A DNA stretch of 64,000 nucleotides from UBA4416 sp964541155 (GTDB taxonomy: Bacteria > Bacteroidota > Bacteroidia > B-17B0 > Aurantibacillaceae). This document shows, in pieces, positions 51,453-61,373 of this stretch; positions within the stretch are counted from its first letter, which is position 1; each line of letters starts with the position of its first letter. The notes beneath the pieces were generated by a model that saw only the letters and a list, made by a program, of their open reading frames with translations, was not told the origin of the DNA and made no database searches. The DNA is taken from NCBI GenBank assembly GCA_964541155.1, contig CAZIPC010000001.1:248001-312000 (forward strand), given 5' to 3'. The translations under genes were made by a program, and so were the position numbers.

Positions 51453-52037
51453 ATGACTCTAAAACATACTATAATAGCTACTTTAATTGGTATTTTATTG
51501 TTTTCGTGTAAAAGTAAAAAAGAAACAACAGTATCATTTTCCGAAAAATCAAATACTGAAATTTCAAAAAACAAAGCTATTGACATTGTAGAAGGAATTA
51601 ATTTAGGAAATAAAGCTCCTGAGATAATGATGGCCTCTCCACAAGGGAAAATCATTACACTTTCATCATTTAAAGATAAATTAGTTTTAATTGATTTCTG
51701 GGCAAGCTGGTGTGGTCCTTGTAGAGCAGAAAATCCTACGGTTGTTAATGCTTATAATAAATACCACACACAAAAATTTAAAAATGGCAAAAGTTTTGAA
51801 ATATTAAGCGTATCGCTAGACCAAAATGAAATAGCTTGGATTAAAGCAATAGAAAAAGACGGGTTAATTTGGCCTTATCACGTGAGTGATTTACAAGGTT
51901 GGAATAATGCTGCTGCCAGTAGATATGGAGTTAATAGTATTCCTTCAAATGTGCTAATTGATGGTAACGGCATAATTATTGCTAAAAATTTAAGAGGTGA
52001 GGCTTTAGATAAAGCCTTAGAACTTCAACTAAAATAA
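51453..52037 (+). CDS. TlpA-family thioredoxin-fold lipoprotein
   Basis: A 194-residue protein with a lipoprotein signal (ATLIGILLFSC, Cys19) and a redoxin domain. NKAPEIMMASPQGKIITLSS starts the AhpC/TSA-like part, the active site is WASWCGPCRAENP, and the cis-Pro loop is VNSIPSNVLIDGNG. It is anchored outside the cytoplasm, probably facing the periplasm, as a disulfide reductase. The gene begins 3 bp after murA. Confidence 0.88.
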   Translation: MTLKHTIIATLIGILLFSCKSKKETTVSFSEKSNTEISKNKAIDIVEGINLGNKAPEIMMASPQGKIITLSSFKDKLVLIDFWASWCGPCRAENPTVVNAYNKYHTQKFKNGKSFEILSVSLDQNEIAWIKAIEKDGLIWPYHVSDLQGWNNAAASRYGVNSIPSNVLIDGNGIIIAKNLRGEALDKALELQLK

Positions 52038-52177
52038 TAATAGCTTTATAATAAAATTATGCCAATAGATGCCTGATTTTGTCAAATAGTGAGTCATTTG
52101 ATTTTTAAAATAGGCTTTAATATAGTAAAAACTGACAATTTTTCGGTTTTTTAAGGATGGCAAACATATTGATTACC

Positions 52178-52185
52178 TAAATTTG
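52178..52185 (+). promoter_or_regulatory. -7 element of the grpE-dnaJ operon
   Basis: TAAATTTG, 13 bp before the grpE ATG. No heat-shock inverted repeat (CIRCE) is visible in the 160-bp upstream region. Confidence 0.4.
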
Positions 52186-52198
52186 CAAAAAAAATATT

Positions 52199-52756
52199 AT
52201 GGAACAGAATGAGAAAGAACCTATGAATCAACCAGAAGGAACTATTGATTCTAATAACGAGCAAATAGTTGAAGAAACAACTTCAGAAAATAATCAAGAT
52301 GATTCAAACCAATCTATAAATTATGAAGCTAAAATTGCAGAATTAAATGATAAATACTTAAGATTATATTCTGAATTTGATAATTATCGTAAACGTACTA
52401 TTAAAGAAAAATCCGATATAATTCGTTCTGCTGGAGAAGATGTATTCAAAGCAATTATTCCTTCAATAGATGATTTTGAAAGAGCAATTAAAGCTAATGA
52501 ACATGTGACTGATGTAGAACCTATTAAAGAAGGAATTACTTTAATTTATCACAAGCTAAAATTAGCCTGTACTCAAAAAGGATTAGAACCAATAGAAAGT
52601 ATAGGAAAACCGTTTGATGTTGATTATATGGAATCTATCACAAATATTCCTGCACCTACTGAAGACATGAAAGGAAAAGTAATTGATGAAGTAGAAAAAG
52701 GATATAAAGTAGGCGATAAAATAATTCGTTTTGCTAAAGTTGTTGTTGGTAATTAA
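52199..52756 (+). CDS. grpE: Nucleotide exchange factor GrpE
   Basis: A 185-residue co-chaperone that releases ADP from DnaK. After an acidic, Gln/Asn-rich N-terminus (residues 1-45) comes the coiled coil with YLRLYSEFDNYRKRTIKEK, then PSIDDFERAIKA and the C-terminal beta domain EVEKGYKVGDKIIRFAKVVV. It is 11 bp upstream of dnaJ, as in many Bacteroidota; dnaK is elsewhere. Confidence 0.95.
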   Translation: MEQNEKEPMNQPEGTIDSNNEQIVEETTSENNQDDSNQSINYEAKIAELNDKYLRLYSEFDNYRKRTIKEKSDIIRSAGEDVFKAIIPSIDDFERAIKANEHVTDVEPIKEGITLIYHKLKLACTQKGLEPIESIGKPFDVDYMESITNIPAPTEDMKGKVIDEVEKGYKVGDKIIRFAKVVVGN

Positions 52757-52767
52757 TTTAAATTATA

Positions 52768-53916
52768 ATGAGCAAAAGAGATTTTTACGAAATATTAGGG
52801 GTAACCAAAAGCGCAAGCGATGATGAAATTAAAAAAGCATATCGTAAGTTAGCAATAAAATATCATCCCGACAAAAACCCAGATGATAAAGCGGCAGAAG
52901 AAAAATTTAAAGAAGCAGCTGAAGCATATGAAGTACTTAGTAATCCTGAAAAACGTCAACGTTACAATCAATATGGTCATGCAGGAGTAGGTGGTGCGGC
53001 TTCTGGTGGTGGTGGATTTGGAGGTGGAATGAATATGGATGATATTTTTAGCCAATTTGGAGATATTTTTGGAGGTGGCGGATTTGGTGGTTTTGGTGGA
53101 AGCTCTAGAGGAGGAGGTAGAAGAGTTACTCGCGGCTCAAATTTACGTATAAAGGTAAAACTTAACCTTCAAGAAATAGCAAAAGGAGTAGAAAAAAAAT
53201 TAAAAGTAAACAAATTTGTAAGTTGTAATACTTGTAAAGGAAGTGGCGCAAAAAATGGCACTTTTGATACATGTAAACTTTGTAATGGTTCTGGAGTTCA
53301 AATAAAAACTCAACAAACGTTTTTAGGCGCAATGCAAACTCAAACAACATGTAGTGGTTGCAATGGTGAAGGAAAAACAGTAAAAGATAAATGCAATACT
53401 TGTCATGGAGACGGAATTGTAAGAGCAGAAGAAGTTATATCTATAAATATACCTGCTGGAGTTGCAGAAGGAATGCAATTATCTGTTGGTGGAAAAGGAA
53501 ATGCAGCACCTCGTGGCGGTATTAATGGAGATTTACTAGTTTTAATAGAAGAAGAAGAACACTTAGAACTAAAACGTGATGGCAATAATTTATTTTATGA
53601 TAGCTATGTAAACTTTGCAGATGCCGCATTAGGAACTAGTTTGGAAATCCCTACAGTTGACTCAAAAGTTAAAATAAAAATAGAACCAGGTACTCAAAGC
53701 GGTAAAGTTTTAAGATTAAAAGGAAAAGGATTACCCGACGTTAATTCATATGGAACAGGAGATTTACTGGTAAATATAAACGTATGGACTCCTCAGAAAT
53801 TAACACCAGAAGAGAAAAAAGTTTTAGAAAGTTTTAAAACCTCAGAAAATTTTGCACCTAAACCTAATAGAAAAGACAAAGGTTTTTTTGATAGAATGAA
53901 AGAATATTTTGAATAA
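52768..53916 (+). CDS. dnaJ: Chaperone protein DnaJ
   Basis: A 382-residue class A J-protein that delivers substrates to DnaK. The J domain (residues 1-70) has YHPDKNP with the HPD motif. A Gly/Phe-rich region follows (about 75-118). Four zinc-binding repeats appear in order: CNTCKGSG, CKLCNGSG, CSGCNGEG and CNTCHGDG. The C-terminal substrate-binding domains are complete. It forms an operon with grpE and converges with the ABC exporter gene, with 7 bp between stops. Confidence 0.96.
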   Translation: MSKRDFYEILGVTKSASDDEIKKAYRKLAIKYHPDKNPDDKAAEEKFKEAAEAYEVLSNPEKRQRYNQYGHAGVGGAASGGGGFGGGMNMDDIFSQFGDIFGGGGFGGFGGSSRGGGRRVTRGSNLRIKVKLNLQEIAKGVEKKLKVNKFVSCNTCKGSGAKNGTFDTCKLCNGSGVQIKTQQTFLGAMQTQTTCSGCNGEGKTVKDKCNTCHGDGIVRAEEVISINIPAGVAEGMQLSVGGKGNAAPRGGINGDLLVLIEEEEHLELKRDGNNLFYDSYVNFADAALGTSLEIPTVDSKVKIKIEPGTQSGKVLRLKGKGLPDVNSYGTGDLLVNINVWTPQKLTPEEKKVLESFKTSENFAPKPNRKDKGFFDRMKEYFE

Positions 53917-53923
53917 TAAAAAA

Positions 53924-55771
53924 TTATTTGAAATTTTGCATATCACATAATTTCTTATAAATACCATTTTTATCTAGTAATTCCTTATGAGAACCTTTTT
54001 CAACTAATTCTCCCTTATTAATTACTATAATTTCATCTGCATTAACAATAGTACTTAATCTATGAGCAATTACAATACTAGTTCTATTTTTCATTAAATT
54101 ATTTAATGCATCCTGAACAAGTCTCTCGCTTTCTGTATCTAAAGCACTTGTTGCTTCATCTAAAATTAAAATTGGTGGATTTTTTAAAATAGCACGAGCA
54201 ATACTAATTCTTTGACGTTGCCCTCCGCTTAATTTCCCACCTCTGTCACCAATATTTGTTTGATAACCCTGAGGTTGTTGTAAAATAAACTCATGAGCAT
54301 TTGCTACCTTAGCAGCCTCTATAACTTTATTTTTATCAATCGTATCTAACCCAAAAGCAATATTATTTTCAATAGTATCATTAAATAAAATACTTTCTTG
54401 AGTAACAACACCTATTTGCTTTCGTAAACTTTCAATTTCTATATCTTTTATCGATATTCCATCTATTTTTATTTCACCCAAATCTGTATCATAAAATCTC
54501 GGAATCATATCTGCTAAAGTTGTTTTTCCACTTCCACTTTGCCCAACTAAAGCTATAGTTTTACCTTTTGGAATTGATAAATTAATGTTTTTTAATACAT
54601 AGCCGTTGTCTCCTTTTTTATATGAAAAAGAAACATTATTAAATATAATTCCTTCTTTAAAATTATTAATTTGAATAGCATTAACTTTATTAAAGATAGG
54701 ATTTTCGGCATGTAAAATTTTATCTATGCGTTCTTCAGATGCTAATCCTTTTTGAATATTGTTATATGCTTGGGTTATTTGCTTTATAGGAGGTACAATT
54801 TGAGAAGCTACAGCGAAATATCCTAAAAATGCAGAGCCAGATAAGCCTCCAGTTCCATTAAAAACCATAACTCCACCTGTATATAAAATCAATAATAAAA
54901 CGCCTAATACTACCGTCTCGCTTATTGGGGATGTTAAATCAGCTCTCCGATATAAATTAACAGATATTTTATTATAATCTTGATTTACTTTTTCAAATTT
55001 ACTTTGCACATAACGCTCACCAGTAAATGCTTTAATCACTTTTAATGCGCCTAAAGTTTCTTCCATAATATTAAATAATTGACCAAACACTTCTTTTCCT
55101 TTTGCTGAGCGATTTTTTAAACTTTTACTTACTAAAGCAACAACTCCACCAGCTACTGGTAACAATAAAAAAACGTATAGGGTTAAAAATGGGCTAATAA
55201 AAATTAAAGTAGCTAACGAAATAATAATTAGTAATGGTTCTCTAAATATTAACTCTAATGTTTGCATAATAGACCATTCAATTTCAATAACATCAGTTGT
55301 CATTCTACTCATCATATCTCCCTTTCTTTCATCACTAAAATAAGATAGAGGAAGTTCTAATGATTTCTTCATCATTTTATTTCGCAAATCCTTTACAACA
55401 CCATTTCTAATAGGTGCTAAAAAATACATAGCAAAATAGCGAGATGCGTTTTTAAAAACAGTAGCGATTAAAACAATTAAACAAATAAATAGGAGAGTGT
55501 AAGCTTTACCCTGTTCAATAATCATAAATGACATGTGATAATAAGCCCAATCTGTAATACCTTTCATTGAAAAATGTAACAAAGGAGCTCCTTGAGTTAC
55601 GATAGATTCGTAATCTTTTATATCTTTTTTAAATATTAATTCTAAAAAAGGAATTATTAAAGAAATAGAGAATACAGAAAATATAGAAAAGAAAACATTA
55701 AATAAAATGTTTAATACCGTGTATTTTTTATAATCTTTTGTGTATTTAAGTACAGAAAATAATTTTTTCAT
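53924..55771 (-). CDS. MsbA-like ABC transporter ATP-binding protein/permease
   Basis: A 615-residue half-transporter with six membrane helices (residues about 20-330) fused to an ATPase. Walker A is VGQSGSGKTTLADMIPRFYD, the signature LSGGQRQRISIARAI, and Walker B ILILDEATSALD followed by the H-loop IAHRLSTI. The type IV exporter fold fits MsbA (lipid A-core flippase) and related multidrug exporters; the substrate is not certain from sequence. Convergent with dnaJ and divergent from the YfhO-like gene. Confidence 0.9.
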   Translation of the reverse strand: MKKLFSVLKYTKDYKKYTVLNILFNVFFSIFSVFSISLIIPFLELIFKKDIKDYESIVTQGAPLLHFSMKGITDWAYYHMSFMIIEQGKAYTLLFICLIVLIATVFKNASRYFAMYFLAPIRNGVVKDLRNKMMKKSLELPLSYFSDERKGDMMSRMTTDVIEIEWSIMQTLELIFREPLLIIISLATLIFISPFLTLYVFLLLPVAGGVVALVSKSLKNRSAKGKEVFGQLFNIMEETLGALKVIKAFTGERYVQSKFEKVNQDYNKISVNLYRRADLTSPISETVVLGVLLLILYTGGVMVFNGTGGLSGSAFLGYFAVASQIVPPIKQITQAYNNIQKGLASEERIDKILHAENPIFNKVNAIQINNFKEGIIFNNVSFSYKKGDNGYVLKNINLSIPKGKTIALVGQSGSGKTTLADMIPRFYDTDLGEIKIDGISIKDIEIESLRKQIGVVTQESILFNDTIENNIAFGLDTIDKNKVIEAAKVANAHEFILQQPQGYQTNIGDRGGKLSGGQRQRISIARAILKNPPILILDEATSALDTESERLVQDALNNLMKNRTSIVIAHRLSTIVNADEIIVINKGELVEKGSHKELLDKNGIYKKLCDMQNFK

Positions 55772-55831
55772 TGACCACGAAAATACAAATAATTTATCCT
55801 TTTTTCACTTATTAATACGTAAACAGTTTCT

Positions 55832-55839
55832 TATATTTG
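55832..55839 (+). promoter_or_regulatory. -7 element of the YfhO-like gene
   Basis: TATATTTG, 15 bp before the ATG at 55855. It overlaps the TTG (55837) that opens the longest frame and so argues for the ATG. Confidence 0.45.
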
Positions 55840-55854
55840 TATAAAATCAAAAAA

Positions 55855-58419
55855 ATGAATACAAAAAAATATTTACCATACATTACAGCAATAGTTGTAT
55901 TTGCAGTAATTACATTAATTCAATTTAGTCCTTTATTATCTGATAAAGTACTAGAACAAGGTGATATTGTGAGATATAAAGGAATGAGTCAAGAAATGAC
56001 TGAATTTAGAAAAACGGAACATACTGAAGCTCTTTGGACAAATTCAATGTTTGGAGGCATGCCTGCCTATCAAGTATCTACTTTACATCCAGGTAATTGG
56101 CTCGGTCATTTAGATAAAATATTTCATTTGTTTTTACCACATCCAAGTGGGTATATTTTTTTATGTTTTATTGGTTTTTTTATTTTGTTGTTATGTCTAG
56201 AAATTAATCCTTGGATTGCTATTATAGGGGCTTTAGCTTATGGCTTTTCATCGTACTTTTTTATAATAATAGAAGCTGGACACAACTCAAAAGCTAATGC
56301 TATAGGTTATTTAGCTCCATTATTAGGTGGAATTATATTATTGATGAGAGGAAAACATTGGTTAGGATTTGCTATTACCACATTGTTTATGGCTATGGAG
56401 TTAAATGCTAATCACGTTCAAATATCTTATTATGGGTTTATGTTATTTGGCTTAGTTTTTTTAAGTTACTTTATTTTTGCAATCAAGCAAAAAAACTTAA
56501 AGTCATTTTTTATTGGTATATCTCTATTTATTGCCGCCTCAATTATAGGATTATTACCTAATGCTGGCAATTTATTAACCACTTACGAATATTCAAACTA
56601 TACAACCAGAGGTAAAACAGAATTAACTATGAATTCTAATTTACAAAGTAATAAAGGCAACATAACTTCTGGTTTAGACAAAGATTATGCTACTCAATGG
56701 AGTTATGGTATAGGTGAAACATTTACATTTTTAATTCCTAATTTTAAAGGAGGTGGTTCAGATGCTATAGGAAGAGTTAATAAAGACGCGCTAAAAAATG
56801 TTGATCCACAACTACGCGAACAAGTTGCTCAAAGTAGTGCCTATTTTGGCGAACAACCTTTTACAAGTGGACCTGTTTATATTGGAGCAATTGTTATACT
56901 TCTTGCATTTTTAGGCTTATTTATAATCGATCATCCTTTAAAATGGGCTCTAGTAGTTGCTACCGCACTATCAATCATGTTAGCATGGGGTAAAAATTTT
57001 ATGGGATTAACAAATATTTTCATGGATTATCTTCCTGGCTATAATAAATTCCGTGCAGTTTCTATGATATTAGTAATTGCTGAATTAACTATTCCTTTGT
57101 TAGCAATATTAGCTCTAGATAAATTCATTAAATCTTCTGATAAACCACAAGCATTTACATTACCTTTTTTAAATAAAACAATTGACTTAAAAAAGGCATT
57201 ACTAATTTCAGTTATTATTATTGGAGGTTTTTGTTTAATAAGTGCATTTATTCCAACATTAACAAACTCATTTATCCCTTCAGGTGAAGAAAATCAAATA
57301 GTAAATCAATTTAAACAAAGTGGTGCTTCAGATGCTCAAATTTCTTCATTTTTACCAGGTTTTATGAATAATATTCAAAAAGCTAGAGAAGTTATTTTTC
57401 AGAGCGATGCTCGCCGTTCTTTAATATTTATTGGATTAGCTGCTGTATTTTTATTTTTATACTTAACAAAAAAATTAAAATTAGAATTGTTTTTAGTAAC
57501 AATTACAATTTTTATGTTAGCAGATTTATGGCCTGTTGCAGCTAGATATTTAGATGCTAAAAATTACGTTCCAAAAGCACAATACGATGCGCCTCCTATT
57601 AAATCATCAGCAGACGAGCAAATACTTCAAGATAAAAGTTTAGATTACCGTGTATTAAATTTATCTGTAAATACATTCAATGATGCCTCTACATCACATT
57701 ACCACAAATCTATTGGTGGATATCACGGAGCTAAATTAAAAAAATATCAAGAAATGATTGATTTTCATTTAGATAAAGAAATTAATGAATTTTATAATGG
57801 TTTAAATACAGCAGCTCAAAGTGATTCTTTAATGCAGACACACATGGCTAAACTAGGTGTATTAAATATGTTAAACACTAAATATATAATTGTTCCTACT
57901 AAAGAACAAGCAGTGGCTTTACCAAATCCTCAAGCTAATGGTAATGCATGGTTTGTAAAACATGTTAAAACTGTAGCAGATGCAGACTCTGAAATTGTAG
58001 CGTTATATCATATAGACACAAAAAGAGATGCTGTTATTCAACAAAAAAATAAAGAGTTAATTCCTGTTTCAGATGATTATAATGCTGATGGCAAAATTAG
58101 TTTAACATCATACAAACCAAATGATTTGGTTTATGAAACTGATACCAAAGAAAAACAATTTGCTGTTTTTTCAGAAATATACTACCCAAAAGGCTGGAAT
58201 GCATACATAGATGGCAAATTAACGCCTCATACATCTGTTAATTATATTTTAAGAGGGATGGAAATTCCTTTAGGTAAACACAAAATTGAATTTAAATTTG
58301 AACCTAAAATATACAAAACAGCTAATACTATAGCTTTAATTGGTTCTATTTTATTATTAATAACTGTTATAATAAGTTTATTTTTTGCAACAAAAAGAAA
58401 AGAAATCATATTGAGTTAA
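55855..58419 (+). CDS. YfhO-like large membrane protein
   Basis: About 854 residues from the ATG at 55855. There are some twelve to thirteen membrane helices, the first at residues about 5-25, and large loops (residues about 240-310 and 570-800). The segments SFKYLPYITAIV-like start, GGMPAYQVSTLHPGN, EAGHNSKANAIGYLAPLLGG and the periplasmic C-terminal YPKGWNAYIDGKLTPH, followed by LRGMEIPLGKHKIEFKFEP, are typical of Bacteroidota YfhO-family proteins, which belong to the GT-C-like glycosyltransferase fold. The role in envelope sugar decoration is inferred from the family. Confidence 0.85.
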   Translation: MNTKKYLPYITAIVVFAVITLIQFSPLLSDKVLEQGDIVRYKGMSQEMTEFRKTEHTEALWTNSMFGGMPAYQVSTLHPGNWLGHLDKIFHLFLPHPSGYIFLCFIGFFILLLCLEINPWIAIIGALAYGFSSYFFIIIEAGHNSKANAIGYLAPLLGGIILLMRGKHWLGFAITTLFMAMELNANHVQISYYGFMLFGLVFLSYFIFAIKQKNLKSFFIGISLFIAASIIGLLPNAGNLLTTYEYSNYTTRGKTELTMNSNLQSNKGNITSGLDKDYATQWSYGIGETFTFLIPNFKGGGSDAIGRVNKDALKNVDPQLREQVAQSSAYFGEQPFTSGPVYIGAIVILLAFLGLFIIDHPLKWALVVATALSIMLAWGKNFMGLTNIFMDYLPGYNKFRAVSMILVIAELTIPLLAILALDKFIKSSDKPQAFTLPFLNKTIDLKKALLISVIIIGGFCLISAFIPTLTNSFIPSGEENQIVNQFKQSGASDAQISSFLPGFMNNIQKAREVIFQSDARRSLIFIGLAAVFLFLYLTKKLKLELFLVTITIFMLADLWPVAARYLDAKNYVPKAQYDAPPIKSSADEQILQDKSLDYRVLNLSVNTFNDASTSHYHKSIGGYHGAKLKKYQEMIDFHLDKEINEFYNGLNTAAQSDSLMQTHMAKLGVLNMLNTKYIIVPTKEQAVALPNPQANGNAWFVKHVKTVADADSEIVALYHIDTKRDAVIQQKNKELIPVSDDYNADGKISLTSYKPNDLVYETDTKEKQFAVFSEIYYPKGWNAYIDGKLTPHTSVNYILRGMEIPLGKHKIEFKFEPKIYKTANTIALIGSILLLITVIISLFFATKRKEIILS

Positions 58420-58473
58420 TGTATCAATACTTTTAGTTATTAATTATTACACTAATTTTATATTAATTCTTAC

Positions 58474-58481
58474 TAACTTTG
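58474..58481 (+). promoter_or_regulatory. -7 element of the uvrB promoter
   Basis: TAACTTTG, only 4 bp before the GTG start, implying a near-leaderless message. Confidence 0.4.
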
Positions 58482-58485
58482 ATTT

Positions 58486-60510
58486 GTGTCTTTTAAGCTA
58501 ATATCAGAATTTCAGCCAACGGGCGATCAACCAACTGCCATAAAACAATTGGTAGATGGTTTAAACTCAAATACAAAACATCAAGTTTTATTAGGAGTTA
58601 CTGGCTCAGGAAAAACATTTACGGCAGCTAATGTTATACAACACGTTAATAAGCCCACATTAATTTTAAGTCATAATAAAACGCTAGCAGCACAACTATT
58701 TAGCGAGTTTAAACAGTTTTTTCCAGAAAATGCAGTAGAATATTTTGTTAGTTATTACGATTACTACCAACCCGAAGCTTATTTACCTACAACAGGAACC
58801 TATATTGAAAAAGATTTACAAGTAAATGATGAAATTGAAAAATTACGAATCAGTGCCTCATCAGCCCTATTATCTGGACGACGAGATGTTATAGTAGTTA
58901 GTTCAGTATCTTGCATATATGGTATTGGAAATCCAACAGATTTTAAAAAGAATATTATTTCTATTGAAGTTGGAAAAGTCATTTCTAGAAATAAACTACT
59001 ACATCAATTAGTTGGAGCTTTATATTCTAGAACAACAGAAGAATTTAAACGAAGTACATTTAGAGTGAAAGGAGATACTGTTGATATCAATTTATCTTAT
59101 GCCGACCATGCTGTTAGGATATGTTTTTTTGGTGACGAAATTGAAACCATTGAAACATTTGATCCTGTTAATGGCACTATCATTGAAACATTTGATGCAT
59201 TTACTATTTATCCTGCTAATATTTTTGTTACCGCTCCAGATACTTTACAAAAAGCAATGGAACAAATACAAGAAGATATGGTTAAGCATGTCGCTTTCTT
59301 AAAATCAAATGGCAAAGAGTTAGAAGCCAAACGAATTGAGGAAAGGGTTAATTATGATTTAGAAATGATGAGAGAACTTGGATATTGCAGTGGCATAGAA
59401 AATTACTCTCGTTATATGGATGGAAGAGCTCCAGGAACTAGGCCTTTTTGTTTATTAGATTATTTTCCAGATGATTATTTAATGATGATTGATGAAAGCC
59501 ATGCTACCGTTCCACAAATTAGAGCGATGTTTGGAGGTGATTTTTCTCGAAAACAAAATTTGGTTGAATATGGTTTTAGGTTACCCTCTGCCATGGATAA
59601 TAGACCTTTAAAATTTGAAGAATTTGAAGAATTAACCAATCAAGTAATATACATATCTGCAACGCCAGCCGAATATGAATTAGAGCAATCGGAAGGAATT
59701 GTGGTTGAACAACTAGTTCGTCCAACAGGTATTTTAGATCCTATTATCGAAGTTCGCCCTAGTGGAAATCAAGTAGATGATTTATTAGATGAAATCCATA
59801 AAGTTGTAGAGCGTGATGAAAGAGTTTTAGTAACGACACTTACCAAAAGAATGGCTGAAGAGCTTTCTAAGTACTTAACTAAATTACAAATTAGATGTAG
59901 ATATATACACAGTGAAGTAGATACATTAGAAAGAGTGGAAATATTACGCCAATTAAGAGTTGGAATGTTTGATGTATTAATTGGAATAAATTTATTAAGA
60001 GAAGGATTGGATTTACCTGAAGTTTCTTTAGTTGCTATTTTGGATGCTGACAAAGAAGGTTTTTTAAGAAATGTGAGAAGTTTGGTTCAAACATCGGGTA
60101 GGGCAGCACGTAATATAAATGGAAGAGTAATTATGTATGCCGATAAAATTACTGATAGCATGCGTATAACGATAGAAGAAACACAAAGAAGAAGAAAACG
60201 TCAAATAGAATACAACTATAAAAATGGTATTACTCCAACTCAGGCAGGTAAGAAGGCTTTATTGCAACCAAATGATACAAGTATAGAAGTAACCGTTGAT
60301 GGGAAACTAGTTAGAACTTACATTGAACCTGAAGAATATAGTGTAGCAGCAGATCCCGTAGTACAATACATGAGTAAAGATGAATTAAAAAAACAAATTA
60401 CTAAAATTAAAACAGCCATGTTAAAAGCGTCCAAAGAAATGGACTTTATGAAAGCAGCTAGTTTAAGAGATGAGATGTTTGGATTAGAAAAATTATTAAA
60501 CAGTAACTAA
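58486..60510 (+). CDS. uvrB: Excinuclease ABC subunit B
   Basis: A 674-residue helicase-like subunit of nucleotide excision repair that verifies damage and loads UvrC. Walker A is LLGVTGSGKTFTAAN (residues about 35-49). The beta-hairpin tip region is VSYYDYYQPEAYLP. DEXH box appears as MMIDESHATVPQ, then the helicase C motifs QTSGRAARN, and the UVR domain MKAASLRDEMFGLEKLL at the end. The start is GTG (VSFKLISEFQPTGDQP). prmC overlaps its stop by one base. Confidence 0.96.
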   Translation: MSFKLISEFQPTGDQPTAIKQLVDGLNSNTKHQVLLGVTGSGKTFTAANVIQHVNKPTLILSHNKTLAAQLFSEFKQFFPENAVEYFVSYYDYYQPEAYLPTTGTYIEKDLQVNDEIEKLRISASSALLSGRRDVIVVSSVSCIYGIGNPTDFKKNIISIEVGKVISRNKLLHQLVGALYSRTTEEFKRSTFRVKGDTVDINLSYADHAVRICFFGDEIETIETFDPVNGTIIETFDAFTIYPANIFVTAPDTLQKAMEQIQEDMVKHVAFLKSNGKELEAKRIEERVNYDLEMMRELGYCSGIENYSRYMDGRAPGTRPFCLLDYFPDDYLMMIDESHATVPQIRAMFGGDFSRKQNLVEYGFRLPSAMDNRPLKFEEFEELTNQVIYISATPAEYELEQSEGIVVEQLVRPTGILDPIIEVRPSGNQVDDLLDEIHKVVERDERVLVTTLTKRMAEELSKYLTKLQIRCRYIHSEVDTLERVEILRQLRVGMFDVLIGINLLREGLDLPEVSLVAILDADKEGFLRNVRSLVQTSGRAARNINGRVIMYADKITDSMRITIEETQRRRKRQIEYNYKNGITPTQAGKKALLQPNDTSIEVTVDGKLVRTYIEPEEYSVAADPVVQYMSKDELKKQITKIKTAMLKASKEMDFMKAASLRDEMFGLEKLLNSN

Positions 60511-61373
60511 TGAAAATTGCTTCAAATAAATTATGTGAACTATTTTCATTTTATACAAGTGAACTAGGTGCTTTGTATGATAAACATGAGTTACAATCTA
60601 TTTTTGAATTAGTTTGCGAAAAATACCTAAACTATTCTAAAATTGAAGTAAAACAAAAGTTTAATGATAATATTAATCAATCAGAATTAATTCAAATATA
60701 TAATACAGCTGTTAGTCTTAAAAAAGGTATTCCTGTTCAATATATATTAAAAGAGGCTTTTTTTTATGATACTATCTTTAAAGTCACAAATGATGTATTA
60801 ATTCCTCGTCCAGAAACGGAAGAATTAGTTGATATAATAATTAAATCAAATATTAATTATTCTTCAATTTTAGATATTGGAACTGGATCGGGTTGTATCC
60901 CTATAATATTTAAAAAAAAATTTCCTCATTCAAACATCATAGGAATTGATATTTCTGAAAAAGCTTTGGAAATTGCAAAAATAAATGCAAAAAATAACCT
61001 AACAGAAATTGAATTTTTACAATTAGACATCTTAAACCAAGAAATTCCTAATCAGTTTACATTTAATATCATAGTAAGTAATCCTCCATATATTGTTAAT
61101 TCAGAATCAGTTAACATGGAGAAAAGAGTTCTAAACCACGAACCTCACTTAGCTCTATTTGTTGAAAATAACAACCCTATTGTATTTTATAAAAGGATTA
61201 TAGATTTATGTAAAAATCATTTAGATAGAAATGGTTATTTATACTTCGAACTTAATCCAATGTATGCAAACGACGTAAAAAACTATGCAAATGAAAGTAA
61301 TTTATTTAATTTTACTGAAATTATAGAAGATATGAGTGGAAAAAAACGATTTTTAAAAGCACAAAAAAAATGA
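60510..61373 (+). CDS. prmC: Peptide chain release factor N5-glutamine methyltransferase
   Basis: A 287-residue SAM-dependent enzyme that methylates the Gln of the GGQ motif in release factors (PrfA is encoded at 39 kb). The N-terminal helical domain covers residues 1-80, VLIPRPETEELVDIII follows, the SAM loop is ILDIGTGSGCIPIIF and the active-site motif is VSNPPYIV. Start and stop overlap both neighbours, so uvrB, prmC and the TonB-like gene are translationally coupled. Confidence 0.94.
   Translation: MKIASNKLCELFSFYTSELGALYDKHELQSIFELVCEKYLNYSKIEVKQKFNDNINQSELIQIYNTAVSLKKGIPVQYILKEAFFYDTIFKVTNDVLIPRPETEELVDIIIKSNINYSSILDIGTGSGCIPIIFKKKFPHSNIIGIDISEKALEIAKINAKNNLTEIEFLQLDILNQEIPNQFTFNIIVSNPPYIVNSESVNMEKRVLNHEPHLALFVENNNPIVFYKRIIDLCKNHLDRNGYLYFELNPMYANDVKNYANESNLFNFTEIIEDMSGKKRFLKAQKK

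Noticed and set aside
52849..53585. Several minus-strand frames opposite dnaJ
   Set aside because: All are shadows of the Gly-rich and Cys-rich parts of dnaJ.
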